Positions 30,673-41,169 of a DNA stretch of 64,000 nucleotides are shown piece by piece (the stretch's first letter is position 1; each line of letters opens with the position of its first letter). A program made the position numbers and the translations under genes. The notes under the pieces were generated by a model. The model saw only the letters and a program-made list of their open reading frames with translations. It had not been told where the DNA came from and made no database searches. Source of the DNA: Diospyros lotus (Eukaryota > Streptophyta > Magnoliopsida > Ericales > Ebenaceae); contig NC_068343.1 in NCBI RefSeq assembly GCF_014633365.1, forward strand, positions 30,721,307 to 30,785,306. Reading direction: 5' to 3'.

Positions 30673-32386
30673 TGTTAGTTCTATATAATGGCAAATATAT
30701 TCCAAGAAGGGGGGTGAATTGGGATTATGGTAAATTTTTAGTAACTTGACAACTTTAGCTTGCAGGATACTAGGTTTCGAAACCTGAAGGAGTATGTTTT
30801 GAAATTTATCTTACTGGAAGGTATGTTTCGAAACCTACTATAACATGTTTCGAAACCTTGCTATCTGATTTGCTTATTTTGAAACTCCTTTAGCTTTTGA
30901 AAAATGTTTCTTTTGAAAGCATAGGCAACAATAGTAAGCAAGAGAAATAATCAATACAAGTGCACACAAAATTTATAGTGGTTCGACACCCGCCTACTCT
31001 ACTACCTTCAAGCTTACCCATTTGAAGGATTTTCAACCATAATCAATTTCACTAGTGATCAAACACATCAAGGGTTTTACCACGGTTCACTATAAAACCT
31101 TACACAGTGAGTTTTTATGGCTTAACTCAAACCTTCACCAAATGAATTTTTTTGGGCTAAACTCGAACCTTACAATCATGTGAGTTTTAGGCTTAACTCA
31201 AACCTTTCCACAATGTGTTTTAGGCTAAACTCAAACCTTACAACTTTGAATCAGATAAATAAAGTTTTATCTATTACAGCCTAATAAATTTAACATAATG
31301 AAAACGTCTTACCAAACATGGTTGTACAAACCTTCTTGGTTTGAGAGTAAGAGAGCTTAGATAGAAGAGAATTTGAATGCTTTAGCTCTCTTCTCCTTTT
31401 TCACACCACACAGCAAGCTTAGAAATGGAATGGATCTTCGTTGTAGGCTTTAACAACTGTTTTCTTTCACATGTGCATGTGAGTGTAACTTGTGTCTCTT
31501 GAGAATGTATAAACGAGTAAGTGCTTGTTCTCTCTTGTTCTTGTGTGTTGTGGATATTTCTTTTATTTTCAAAGACTTGCTATATATATCAAGAACCAAA
31601 GATTTGACTAAAAATAGTCGTTCGAGACAAGATCAAAAAAGTAGGTTTCTAATCATGCCTACTGTGTTTTGAAACATCACAGAAATAGACCAGGGTTTCG
31701 AAACATGCACATCAAGTTTCGAAACATCTAGGCTTCCAACTGGACAAAGCACTTAACACAGATAAGTGGGAGACAATATCCTTAAGGAATCTCATGGCCA
31801 TTAGGATATAAAATTAGTCTCCACTTAACCATTTAAGAAAGGAGTTTGCAGGGCATGGATAAATCATTCTAAAATGATTTTAGATTAAACAAACATTCAG
31901 CTCCCATGCTTCTTGGTTTTGAAAATATTCTGCTGACAAAGTGTCAGAGGTTTCGAAACATAGAGAAGAGGTTTCGAAACATACATCAAAAACTTCTTTC
32001 AAAACATATGCAACTCAAAACATTAAAATGCTCTGCGGATAGAGACATGGGTTTCAAAACATGATAAGGTAGGTTTCAAAACATACTACTTAAATTCAAG
32101 ATAGGTTTTGAAATATGATATGTAATTTTAGCAAAAATTGGAGCCTATACCAAGACTATTTCGAAACATATATAGAAACACATAAGAATAGTGTTTTGAA
32201 ACATAAACACTTGGTTTCGAAACATCGTACATGCATTTGGATTCTTTCAATCATTTAAGCATTCGTGCCAAAAACTATTCATGCATTGTTTCGAAATATG
32301 AAAGCTTTATTTCAAAATATGATTTTCATAAAGATAGGTTTTGAATCAAACACATTTTCTCATATACTAAAAAATATGATACAACA
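30673..32386 (-). repeat. 5' LTR of the Sirevirus-like element
   Basis: It starts TGTTAGTTCTATATAATGGC and ends ATATGATACAACA beside the ATTCC duplication. It has the landmarks GGGGGGTGAATTGGG, TTTATAGTGGTTCGACACC and CTACTCTACTACCTTC, and many TTTCGAAA palindromes. The last 340 bp (after 32046) add about eight palindromes missing from the partner LTR. Confidence 0.88.
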
Positions 32387-32823
32387 ATTCCCTGGTCAGG
32401 CTGGGATCCCCTAGTTAGACTGGGATTCCCTGGTCAGGCTGGGATTCCATGGTCAAACTGGGCAGGTTGGGATTCCCCGGTTAGGTTGAGACTGACCACT
32501 ACACGCTGCCTCAATGGATGGACCTCTAGCGCAGAAGATTCGGACTTGGCTATGCTTGGCCTCAATAATATAGCCTGCAAGACAACGAAGCGACGAGTTA
32601 GGATCCCCCGGGGTAGACTCTGACGCTCAAGTCAGTAGAGTAAATGCAGGTAACAGAAAATGTAATAGCTGGAGAGATCCCCATACCTGGTCAGAGCCCC
32701 TACTTTTTATAGGTGAGACCGTTATAAGGTACTCGCGATAAAGTTAGGTGGTCCGGCCTGGCTCCTAGACTCTGGACTCCATTCCAGATTGCCTGGTTTG
32801 GTCTGAATTTTTTGGACAAGTTG

Positions 32824-33340
32824 TGTAACATCCCGCATCGAGCTATAGGAAGGACCAGAATAACTTACCCTAATGGGCCTACACAAACTTCCCAAGGGTC
32901 ACCCATCCTTAAGCTTCCCCAGCTCAAGCATGCTTAACCAGGGAGTTCTTTGCCTACATTTAGCCCAAAAGGTATCCAGTTGGTGTTATTTCATTCCTTA
33001 TTTATCCTCGATATATACTACCCTTCTCTGGGCTCTTGGGGTATTACATTCTCCCCCCTTGAGCACATAACGTCCTCGTCATGCGATCTTACAACTGGTC
33101 CCAGATCTTCTCCCCTTTTTGGGCTGCCATCCCAGAAGCTTGCCAAGACTTGTTTCTTGTTCAGGCCCTCGCGCCCCAGTGCCATTCCCAGCACTCATCT
33201 GATTGCCTTCACCAAGCGTCGCCTATGATACCACCTCAAGCACGCTTAACCGGGGAGTTCTTTACCTATAGCTAGTGTTGTTTCCTTCCTTACTTATCAT
33301 TGATACATACTACACTTCTCTAGGCTCTTGGGGTATTACA
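32824..33340 (-). mobile_element. Cassandra TRIM retrotransposon, partly deleted
   Basis: It starts TGTAACATCCCGCATCGAGC and ends CTTGGGGTATTACA, flanked by AGTTG (32819-32823) and AGTCG (33341-33345). The left LTR is 32824-33048 (225 bp). Next to it the minus strand reads a GGGGGGAGAA polypurine tract; at 33221-33235 it reads GGTGGTATCATAGGC, a methionine-tRNA type primer site. The right LTR (33236-33340) repeats the left LTR from CTCAAGCATGCTTAACC onward, missing its first part. It carries a 5S rRNA-like sequence, the hallmark of Cassandra. It codes for nothing. The other Tat LTR lacks it. Confidence 0.9.
32880..32955 (-). ncRNA. 5S rRNA-like promoter sequence in the Cassandra LTR
   Basis: On the minus strand it reads GGTTAAGCATGCTTGAG (box A region of plant 5S rRNA), then GGATGGGTGACCC and TTGGGAAG (intermediate element and box C). 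The spacing is close to 5S rRNA. In Cassandra this region is a derived RNA polymerase III promoter, not a ribosomal gene. A second, partial copy with only the box A side lies at 33234-33265. Confidence 0.85.
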
Positions 33341-33545
33341 AGTCGCATGGTCCAATCTGAATTTTTTGGACTCCACTTCGGATTAGTTTGCAAGTGTTGC
33401 AACGTGTCCTTTAATTAGTCGTAGAAGATTGTTCTCCACTCCGCATTGTAGACTTACCATGTGCCAGTCTCTTGGGCGATCCATGTGGCGACCGAGACGG
33501 CCAACATGCATGGGGTATTTTAGTAATTTAGATAATATCACATCA

Positions 33546-33634
33546 TATATATATATACTATATTGTATACAATGGAGAAAGGATAAGAGACCACCTGAAG
33601 TTTGCCTCCCATCTCATATGTATATATATATATA
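33546..33634. other. AT microsatellite and flank between elements
   Basis: TATATATATATAC, about 60 bases of unassigned sequence, then TATATATATATATAT. The repeat nature makes the TATAT target duplication of the Tat element hard to prove here. Confidence 0.5.
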
Positions 33635-35920
33635 TGTAATACCCTATATTGTATAGTGTAAAGTAAAGGAACTGAAAATTGGTTTGAGAATTTAGTTAAG
33701 TAAACTGTCGAATCGATAGAAGGGAGTACCCCAAAACGTAAATATCTAAGGAAAAAAGGCATGTCATTAATGAGTGTCTTCAGATGGGATTTATGACACT
33801 GAAAGCAATAAGAACATAGACAGTTTTTGGTATAGCTAATTTCAGCCTGAAAAATCGAATAATCATAAAAGCTATAACACCCAAGATTCAGATATTTACG
33901 GAAATAGGACATTTCAAAGGATTATGAAAGTCTAGAGATAAAAATTGAGTTTCTGAGCCAAGGAAAAAATCGTAAATATTGAAGTTCGGATAAAAGTATA
34001 ATTTACCTAAAACCTTAGGGTATTAGCGTAATAAATCATTTCTTTAGAGGCATAACTATAATTTAAAAAAATCACCCAAGGACCAAGTTGAAAGCGGTCT
34101 AAGTGCAATTACCCAAAAAGTTCGAGCCAAAGGATAACTCTTGAAACATTTTTCCTATAGGCATCTGAGAGATTAAGGATAAAGCCTCATGATGATTTTA
34201 GAGATAAGATAAAACCTTATAATGACTTTAGAGATAAGGATAAGGCCTTATGATGACTTTAAAGATAAAAAATAAGTCTCATGATGATTTTAGAGATAAG
34301 GATAAAGCCTCATGATGACTTTAGAGATAAGGATAAAGCTACATGATGACTTTAGAGATAAAGATAAAGTCTCATGATGATTTTAAAGATAAGGATGAAG
34401 CTGCATGATAACTTTAGAGATAAAGATAAAGCCTCATGAAGATTTTAGAGATAAGAATAAAGCTGCATGATGACTTTAGAGATAAAGATGAAGCCTTATG
34501 ATGACTTTAAGGATAAGATTTGATTTGGATGAGATTTGATATGATTACTACATAATCCTAGCACTATAAATAGCGTGTTCACGGCCAAGGGTTTCTCATT
34601 GAAAGTTTTGATAAATTTGTGCTGGACGAGAGTGATTCAAGCTTAGTGGGTAGAAGGCTTTTGTTCCTAGAGAAGAAGAATCGTGTAAAGCACATGAGAG
34701 GCATCACATGTGCAGAGCACTTGGGCAACGCATGAGGGCATGTGAGGAGGTGGTTTGGTCAAAAGACTTGAGGATTTGCATAAAAATTGAGGTTGGTCAC
34801 GAGAATCGAGGTGTTCTGAGTTTCGTTCAATGTGAGTAGTTCTATCCTAAAACTTGGTTTTGTTTCTACCTAAACTTGATTTGATTACATGCAAAAAGGG
34901 TTTCGTTGCATGTGAACAATTTTACCTGTGATGGTTGTTTTCAAGAGGGAGGTTCATCCCTAAATTTTTTATGTATGTGCATTGAATGTTGTGCGAAAAA
35001 TTATATACATGAAATGTTGTTTTAAATGATGCATCGAGTTGTGGTATGTGGCATTGGCATGTGTTTATGTTGTTCATATGGGATTTCAGCCTGGGATGTT
35101 GTCTGGATAATGTAGCCATAATTCTCCAAGGGTGTTGTCGGAATAACGTATAGGGGTATGCCATGCTGGGTGTGCTTACTGGAATAGCTGCCTAGGGTTC
35201 CGTGCCAAGCTGGGTGGCCAGGGAAGTTACACTAGGGCGACTGGTTGTCCATGTGAGATATGGGTTGGGAATGGATAATGTTTCCAAAATGCTTTTGAGT
35301 GAGAATGTAATCCCTAATGTGATTGTGGTGAGCCGGTTCTTGTGTTGACATTGACCCTCTTGGGTCGAGAGTGGTAACAATTGTTCTCGAGGTGTCGGGG
35401 AGATACGTTGACTTTGCTCGTCTTAAGCTAGGACTGTATTGTGCCAATCTGTCAGTGGGATGATATTGCCTTTAGAGAGATTTATATGGGATTTTCTTAG
35501 GTAAGGGCTTCTTGGGTTATGTCGATTTGTTTCGTGTGATGCATACATTCATGAAAACGTGTTTTAAACTCACTCTTAGATGATTCAACATCTTATTAGG
35601 ACTTTATTCCTGGAATATTCAAACAATCTAGATGAAAGCAGCGATGCAGAAGGGAAAGGGATTGCCGATGAGTGACGACGATTAGTAAATGATTTGTAGC
35701 ATGTCTTTCATTTATGATGTGTATTTTGATGATGTCATGTTAAGCGATAACTACGAATTTTCATGTTATGAATAAAATGAGTTCAATTATGTACCGTTTG
35801 AGGTTACGATCCAGCTTTCGCATTTATAATGATTTACCTATCTTAGCTTATTAATTCTTACTTTGGTATGCTGAAAAGGTATAGCGGGATTCTCGGGTAA
35901 TGATTTGTGTGGTGTTTATG
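33635..35920. mobile_element. LTR of the TGTAACACCCC family, reverse orientation
   Basis: It starts TGTAATACCCTATATTG and follows the 6883 copy through GAAGGGAGTACC, AAAGTATAATTTACC and GGCTTTTGTTCCTAGAGAAG. Its right end is degraded (GATTTGTGTGGTGTTTATG near 35920). The left flank is AT repeat, so no target duplication could be proved. Confidence 0.65.
34180..34525. repeat. 31 bp tandem repeat in an LTR
   Basis: About eleven units of CATGATGACTTTAGAGATAA then GGATAAAGCCT, period about 31. In the related LTR at 6883 the matching place (7280-7330) has barely two units, so the array expanded in this copy. Confidence 0.88.
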
Positions 35921-37440
35921 TTGGAAAAAAAATATATCCCCAAAATCTTACGTTACCTAACGCCCTAAAAAATTGGTGTTAAAATATATATTTTATGTAA
36001 AGAAAAAAAATTAACGTAGCCGGTCGATGTTTATAACCTGCCTCTTCTGTCTCTCTCTCTCTGATGTGGTGCCAAATTGATATATATATATATGATAATA
36101 TATTATAATTAATAAAAAGAAGAAAAGAAGGCTTGTGAATGTTTCTCATGCGTCCATCTCTCCCTTTCCAATTTCCTTATATAACGTGTTCTCCTCATTT
36201 TTTTCTTACCTCTGTAACTCCCAATTTCATCTCAAATACTTTAGCAACTTTATTTAAGTAAAAATTAAAAGGAAAAATATTTAAGGTATGTTCTTTTTTT
36301 TCCTTGTTTTTCTTTCGAATGCAAGTTCTATATCTATCTTTTATTTCGAATGCAAGTTCTTATATCATTGCTCTTCAAATGCAACTTTCTAAACTTGATG
36401 ATCTCATCCAAAATCTTAAATAGGGTTTGATTCACCCTATATTCTCGAAGGAATAATACCTCTCTCATCTTGGATCCTCACATTTAAAGTAGGTGTGGTT
36501 GCATCTTATATGAGTATCAGTCAATCATACATGCATTTGCTAATTTAACATTATGGTTGACCATCATTGAGGTTAAATGTGTATTGTTAATGTATAAGTA
36601 TAGGTGTGGTGGTCTATATATCATTTGATCATATATGGTCATGTATGTGGAATATTTGGGAACATGTGATCATGCACGAATTTATATATATTTACGAGTT
36701 GATAGGTGTGCATGATAATTACTTCGCGCGTCTATTATTTTGCACGGCGGACTATGTTCGCGGGGTACTCTCAAGCTCGGTTGGCGAAAGCCTGACGCAA
36801 GGAAGGATTTCGGTCCACAGTTTAATGATTTATTTACTGATATGTATTTTTACTTATATTTTAGGGTCTTGGGTACTAAAATGTCTTATGTAGGCCCCAG
36901 TGACCATATGTGTGCATCTGTGCATATGCACAAGGTTATGCGATTGGGTAAAGCATGGCATGGGTGCACATAATGTGTTAAATTATTCTGTAATGCTTTA
37001 ATTTCTATTGCTTTATGTTCCTTTTAAATTATATTTATTGAGGCTTGTGGCTAATACTTGCTTTATCATCATTTCAGGAAAAGGGAAAACAAAGATTGAG
37101 GGTGAGCCCAGTAGAGTTTGATTCTCGTGAGGTAGTCTTGTGTACGAAACAATCTCGACTAAAAAGGTCTTTAGGAGTATTTCGAGTATAGGGGCAAGAT
37201 TGTCACAATCTATTATGTTGTAATTGAACCTTTTGAGAGTTGTTAATAAATAAGCCCCTAATGTTTGTATTAAATAAACTTATGGTTTTAATATTTATTT
37301 TGCTTTTGTTGTAAAAAGAAATATATATATTGAGTAATTTATTTACTCGAGTGTTTATCTGTACCAATCTTTTTGAGATTTTCTCTCAGAATCCTTTAAT
37401 AATAGGATCTTTGAGAGAAGGACTTGACAATTATGGCCTA
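35921..37440. mobile_element. LTR-like relic related to 43337-54076
   Basis: The succession GCAAGTTC repeats (36320-36365), GGCGGACTATGTTCGCGGGG (36747), CATCATTTCAGGAAAAGG (37068), CGAAACAATCTCGACT and AAAAGGTCTTTAGGAG mirrors 52895-53790 (CATCATTTCAAGTAAAGG, CAGAATCGTCTCAACTT, GAAGGTCCTTGGGAG). No termini were recognised. A CT run lies at 36050-36062 and a TATATA run at 36085-36095. Confidence 0.5.
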
Positions 37441-39352
37441 AAGTAAGGTCGTCCGGTGCAATGGGGCAACCTTATTGGCCAAAGGAACAATTGGAATGCT
37501 TATAAATAGTCAGATTCTAGTCGAGGGTTTCATCAAATTTTCAAATGAAAAATCCAAGCATTTGGGGAAAATGGATAAAGGGCTTTTGTTCTTCAAGTGA
37601 GGGAGAGAATTTCTGGAAAGTTTAAAGAATTTTGATGTAATTTTGAGGGTGTTTCGAAGGCTCGCCAAAAAATCAAGTACTCACCAAAGCTAAGGATTAA
37701 TCGACCAAATTGAGGGGGGTTTTGGCCAGATTTTCAAGCCACCAAGGCTCCATTGTGTTCGAAAGAAAGAATGGAGCAAGAAAGAGGAAGAAAAACAAAG
37801 AAAACTAGCAAAACTAGTGGTCGACCGACGAGAGAAAGGTCGAAGAAGATGCGTGAAAGATGTAACACCCCATTTTCCAGGCGTGTTATAAATTGGGATA
37901 ATAAATTTTTCTCTTTCAAATCGAATGCAAACCATATCATTCCTTATATCTATCCCAAAATTTTCATTCATCTATCTCAAATGAGAATTATCATAAACAT
38001 CAAATGAGGAAACTAGAATCGAACCTTAACTTTAACATTAACCATAAATAAGGTTTTACATCATTATCCTTCAAAACATTTAGAATTCAAAGTAGCAGAA
38101 CTTAAATACATGGGTTATATAATATTCAATCAATACATCATGCACTTTGCTAAGTGCCATTTCATGCCTGATTCATTCTCATTTCTGCTACAATCTCTAT
38201 ATAGAACATTTGAATATTCTAAGGGGAAAACCCAGGTTAGATGATAAATCATCTAAGTAAGGGTACAAAATTCATAGCATGGATGTAATATGCAAGATAT
38301 CATTTCCTTTACCTTTCGGTTTGTGCCGATCGTACCTTAATGCTACTTCCCATTTTTACGGCTTCCTGGCCATGTCGAGGTGTATGGGTGCACCCTTGGT
38401 ACAGCAGCGGTACCAACCCAAACTCTCAAACCCTTATGCGATACATGATCAATAATATCATCGTGTACATATGCACATTTCATCATAGCATATAAATGTA
38501 ATCTACATGACATATTCACATGAAGGCATGACAACATGATAAATTCATTTACATAGAATTGGGTTTAAGGTCGAACCACTTACCTCGAACGTATCTTAGA
38601 ATGTCTTGATTCTCATGCCAAGTTTTTAACGAACTCAATTCAAAACCTCAACATACCTTATCCATCATATTTATTCAAGAGTATCAATATTCTATTATTC
38701 CTAATTTTCTCATAATTTTTCTCTATTTTTTCCTATTTTTCCTCAATAAATCCAAACTAAATATTTCTCAAATATTTTTTTTATAACAATTCATAAAATA
38801 ATTTTCTTGATTTTTAAAATTTTTTAGAAAATTTTACTCACTTTAACTTAGCCTCTCAAGCTTCATCAGTATGCGTGCCTTGACCTTGAAATGCATACTC
38901 GAATAATTCTCCAGCCTCGGGCATGCTCCTTAAGGTCCAAATTTCTTTTTAGAATTTTTCTAAAATTTTCAAAGACTTTTTCCTATTATTCTTTCTTTTT
39001 CTCCATTTTCTTCTATTTTTTTCTTTTCTTTTTCTTTTTTCTTCTTTTTTTCCTTTTTATTTTATTTTTCTTCTTCTCCTCCTCCTCCTCCTTCTTCTCT
39101 TTCTCCCTTGCTTTCATTCACTCCGCCCACACTGGCCATTACTTCCCTCGCTGCCTGCTGGATCACAGCTGCTGGGTGTTGGCTGCTTACGGCCATTGCC
39201 GCCGCCTTCAGCCACCACTGTTGGCCCCCGTTTGATCTCCCACTCTCCCTCTTCTCACACTTCTCTCCTTGAGCTCCCATTTTCTTCTCCAATTTCTCCC
39301 AAACCTCTACCAATTTATTGGCAACCCAATGTTCTTGTGCTCCACGAAAATG

Positions 39353-39393
<41 letters not shown>

Positions 39394-41169
39394 TCACATT
39401 TATTATCCAATCTTATCCCAAATCTCCTACCTTACCTACTCCATATCTCTTACATATTTTTTCCTTAAATCATGCTGCCAAAATCTCTCCAACTTGTAGC
39501 AAATCTCGGCCATCTTCTTCTCTGCAACTTCAATTTTGCCTTCAGCTGCCACACGCTTATATATATATATATATCTATATATTACTCTATAATAATAAAA
39601 AAATCACACATTTAAATCTCAAATTTTATCCCTATATCACTTGAGAAATTCTCTAATTGCAATTACACCCTCAAACATCAAATTAATTTATATTATGACA
39701 TTGAAAATCCAAAATTAATAACTCAAGGCTTACATGATAAGGACGATTTTGTCCCTGAGCCCTCATGGGACCCTTATTTTATCCCAAAACTACTTTAGTG
39801 TTATGCTTACACAAAATTGGAGTCTTCTTAGGGTTCCGTTGACTTCTCGAGAGCTTCTTATGATGATTCAATTTTTCAGCCTGAATCGAAGCTATACCGA
39901 AAATTGTTTCGATTCCGATTTCTTTTAATACCATAAATCTTATCACGGGATACTTGTCAATACCATATCATTTTTCTTAGATATCTACATTCTAAGGCAT
40001 TCTCTGTAACTGATTCGGTACTAATAACTATAAGAAATTATATTTAAGTCTCAAATTTTTTAATAATTTCACTTATGACTCAAATTAAAATTACTATTGA
40101 GTTCTTTAGAGAATCTAGGATATTACATAAGAAAAAAATAGAAAAATAAAATGAATAGAGAAAAAATGGATTTTTTTTTAAAAGTTAGAGGATTTAATTT
40201 TATTAATTTTTCTAAAATTTGGTCAGAAACAATATCAGGACACCTGTTTTGAGATAGGGCATGAGTTTCGAGAAAGTTTAAACAATTAAATCATGGTAAG
40301 TGGTTTATCCCAAAAATTTACACATAAAATGATTTACCTAAATTGAGAGTAAATTTCACAAGAGTTGCCAAAATATATTCAATTTATGTGCATCTTGTCA
40401 TATCTGTACATGTTATATTGTCTTGGTAATTGTGATAATTCATTTAGCATGAAATTATTGGAATATTGATAATTGTGTCAACCATGTTATCCATGGTGGG
40501 ATGGGATATTGCCCTAGTAGCGTGACTTACATTTCCCTAACTGAGTTTTGCTAGAATGACTATAGAAGTATCTCATGCCACGTGTGATTTTCGAGATGAC
40601 TATCAAGGGTTCCATGGCGGGGCTAGAATGCTAACAAAAAGCTACCTTAGGGTGTCAATTGATTCATGTCCATGTGTCATACATTTATAAAAATTATTTT
40701 TAAAACCCTTATTTAGAAGATTTATTTTCTAATTTGGACTTTGTCCCTTGACATATTCAACGTTCTAGGTGAAACAAGTAGTGAAAAAGGAAAAGAGATT
40801 GCTAAGATGTGATTGTACTAGTAGTCATGTAATGGTTCTAAACTCATGCTAGGACAAGTTATGAGAATTTTGATGATAAATGGCATATTATAGCTATTTT
40901 TATGTTATTTTGTCTGTTGAATACTGTAATTTTTATGATTATTAAAAACAACATTGTACGATTTGATTTCATTTGCAATATCAATATCAGATCAGGTTTT
41001 GATTCTGCTTCTGCAAGTATTTAATTTACCATTCCTTAGCTTATCATTTGAAATACTAAACATACATGTATAGGGATTTTTAAATACGGTATTTTAAGAA
41101 TTTCGAGATGGTATGGTGAAAAAACAAATCCCAAAACAATGACACCTCTTAAAAGGGTGGGTTGTTGCA
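37441..41169. mobile_element. Relic of a TGTAACACCCC-family LTR, interrupted
   Basis: 37441-37860 and 40133-41169 continue one reverse-orientation LTR on either side of the insertion at 37861-40127. Landmarks shared with the 33635 copy are AAAGGGCTTTTGTTC, TGGGATATTGCCCTAG and CAAGGGTTCCATGG, then CATATTCAACGTTCTAGGTG. It ends near GGGTGGGTTGTTGCA, a degraded terminus. Its left end was not found. Confidence 0.5.
37861..40127. mobile_element. Solo LTR, TGTAACACCCC family
   Basis: It starts TGTAACACCCCATTTTCC and ends GAATCTAGGATATTACA, flanked by AAAGA (37856-37860) and TAAGA (40128-40132), four of five matching. It agrees with the 9813 copy in head, length (2267 against 2188 bp) and order. 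A pyrimidine-rich tract (39000-39110) includes a CCTCCTCCTCCTCC run. Two microsatellites lie at 39352-39385 (CA then TA) and 39557-39577 (TA). Confidence 0.8.

Larger units (their letters stand above)
17527..32386 (-). mobile_element. Ty1/copia Sirevirus-like retrotransposon, complete but broken
   Basis: It is bounded by LTRs starting TGTTAGTTCTATATAATGG and flanked by ATTCC (17522-17526 and 32387-32391). On the minus strand the order is 5' LTR, PBS, gag with two zinc knuckles, protease, integrase, reverse transcriptase, RNase H, an env-like frame, PPT and 3' LTR. That order is Ty1/copia, and an extra frame after pol together with arrays of short palindromes in LTR and 3' region fits the Sirevirus (SIRE/Maximus) lineage. 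Gag and pol carry stops and frameshifts, and three foreign insertions sit inside, so it cannot move by itself. Confidence 0.9.
9267..33545 (-). mobile_element. Gag-only Tat-type Ty3/gypsy element with nested insertions
   Basis: The two LTRs start TGATGAT and end CACATCA, flanked by TATAT at 9262-9266 and 33546-33550; this target is low-complexity, so the duplication is weak evidence alone. PBS and PPT on the minus strand fix the orientation. Subtracting the solo LTR at 9813, the copia LTR at 14365 and the 14.9 kb copia element at 17527 leaves about 5 kb. The internal part is then only about 2.7 kb and holds gag and tandem repeats. No protease, reverse transcriptase, RNase H or integrase is visible. 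It is a non-autonomous element of the kind known as TR-GAG. Confidence 0.85.
17339..33545 (-). repeat. 5' LTR of the gag-only Tat element (interrupted)
   Basis: The real LTR is 17339-17526 plus 32392-33545. The copia element 17527-32386 is inserted in its CCTGGTCAGGCTGGGATTC minisatellite, and the Cassandra element 32824-33340 further along. It ends GATAATATCACATCA at 33545. Confidence 0.85.

Noticed and set aside
32880..32955. Genuine 5S rRNA gene
   Set aside because: Only the internal promoter region resembles 5S, and it is inside a Cassandra LTR with its own ends and target duplication.
38891..39644. Phenylalanine-rich and threonine/histidine-rich frames
   Set aside because: They translate the pyrimidine tract and the CA/TA microsatellites of an LTR.
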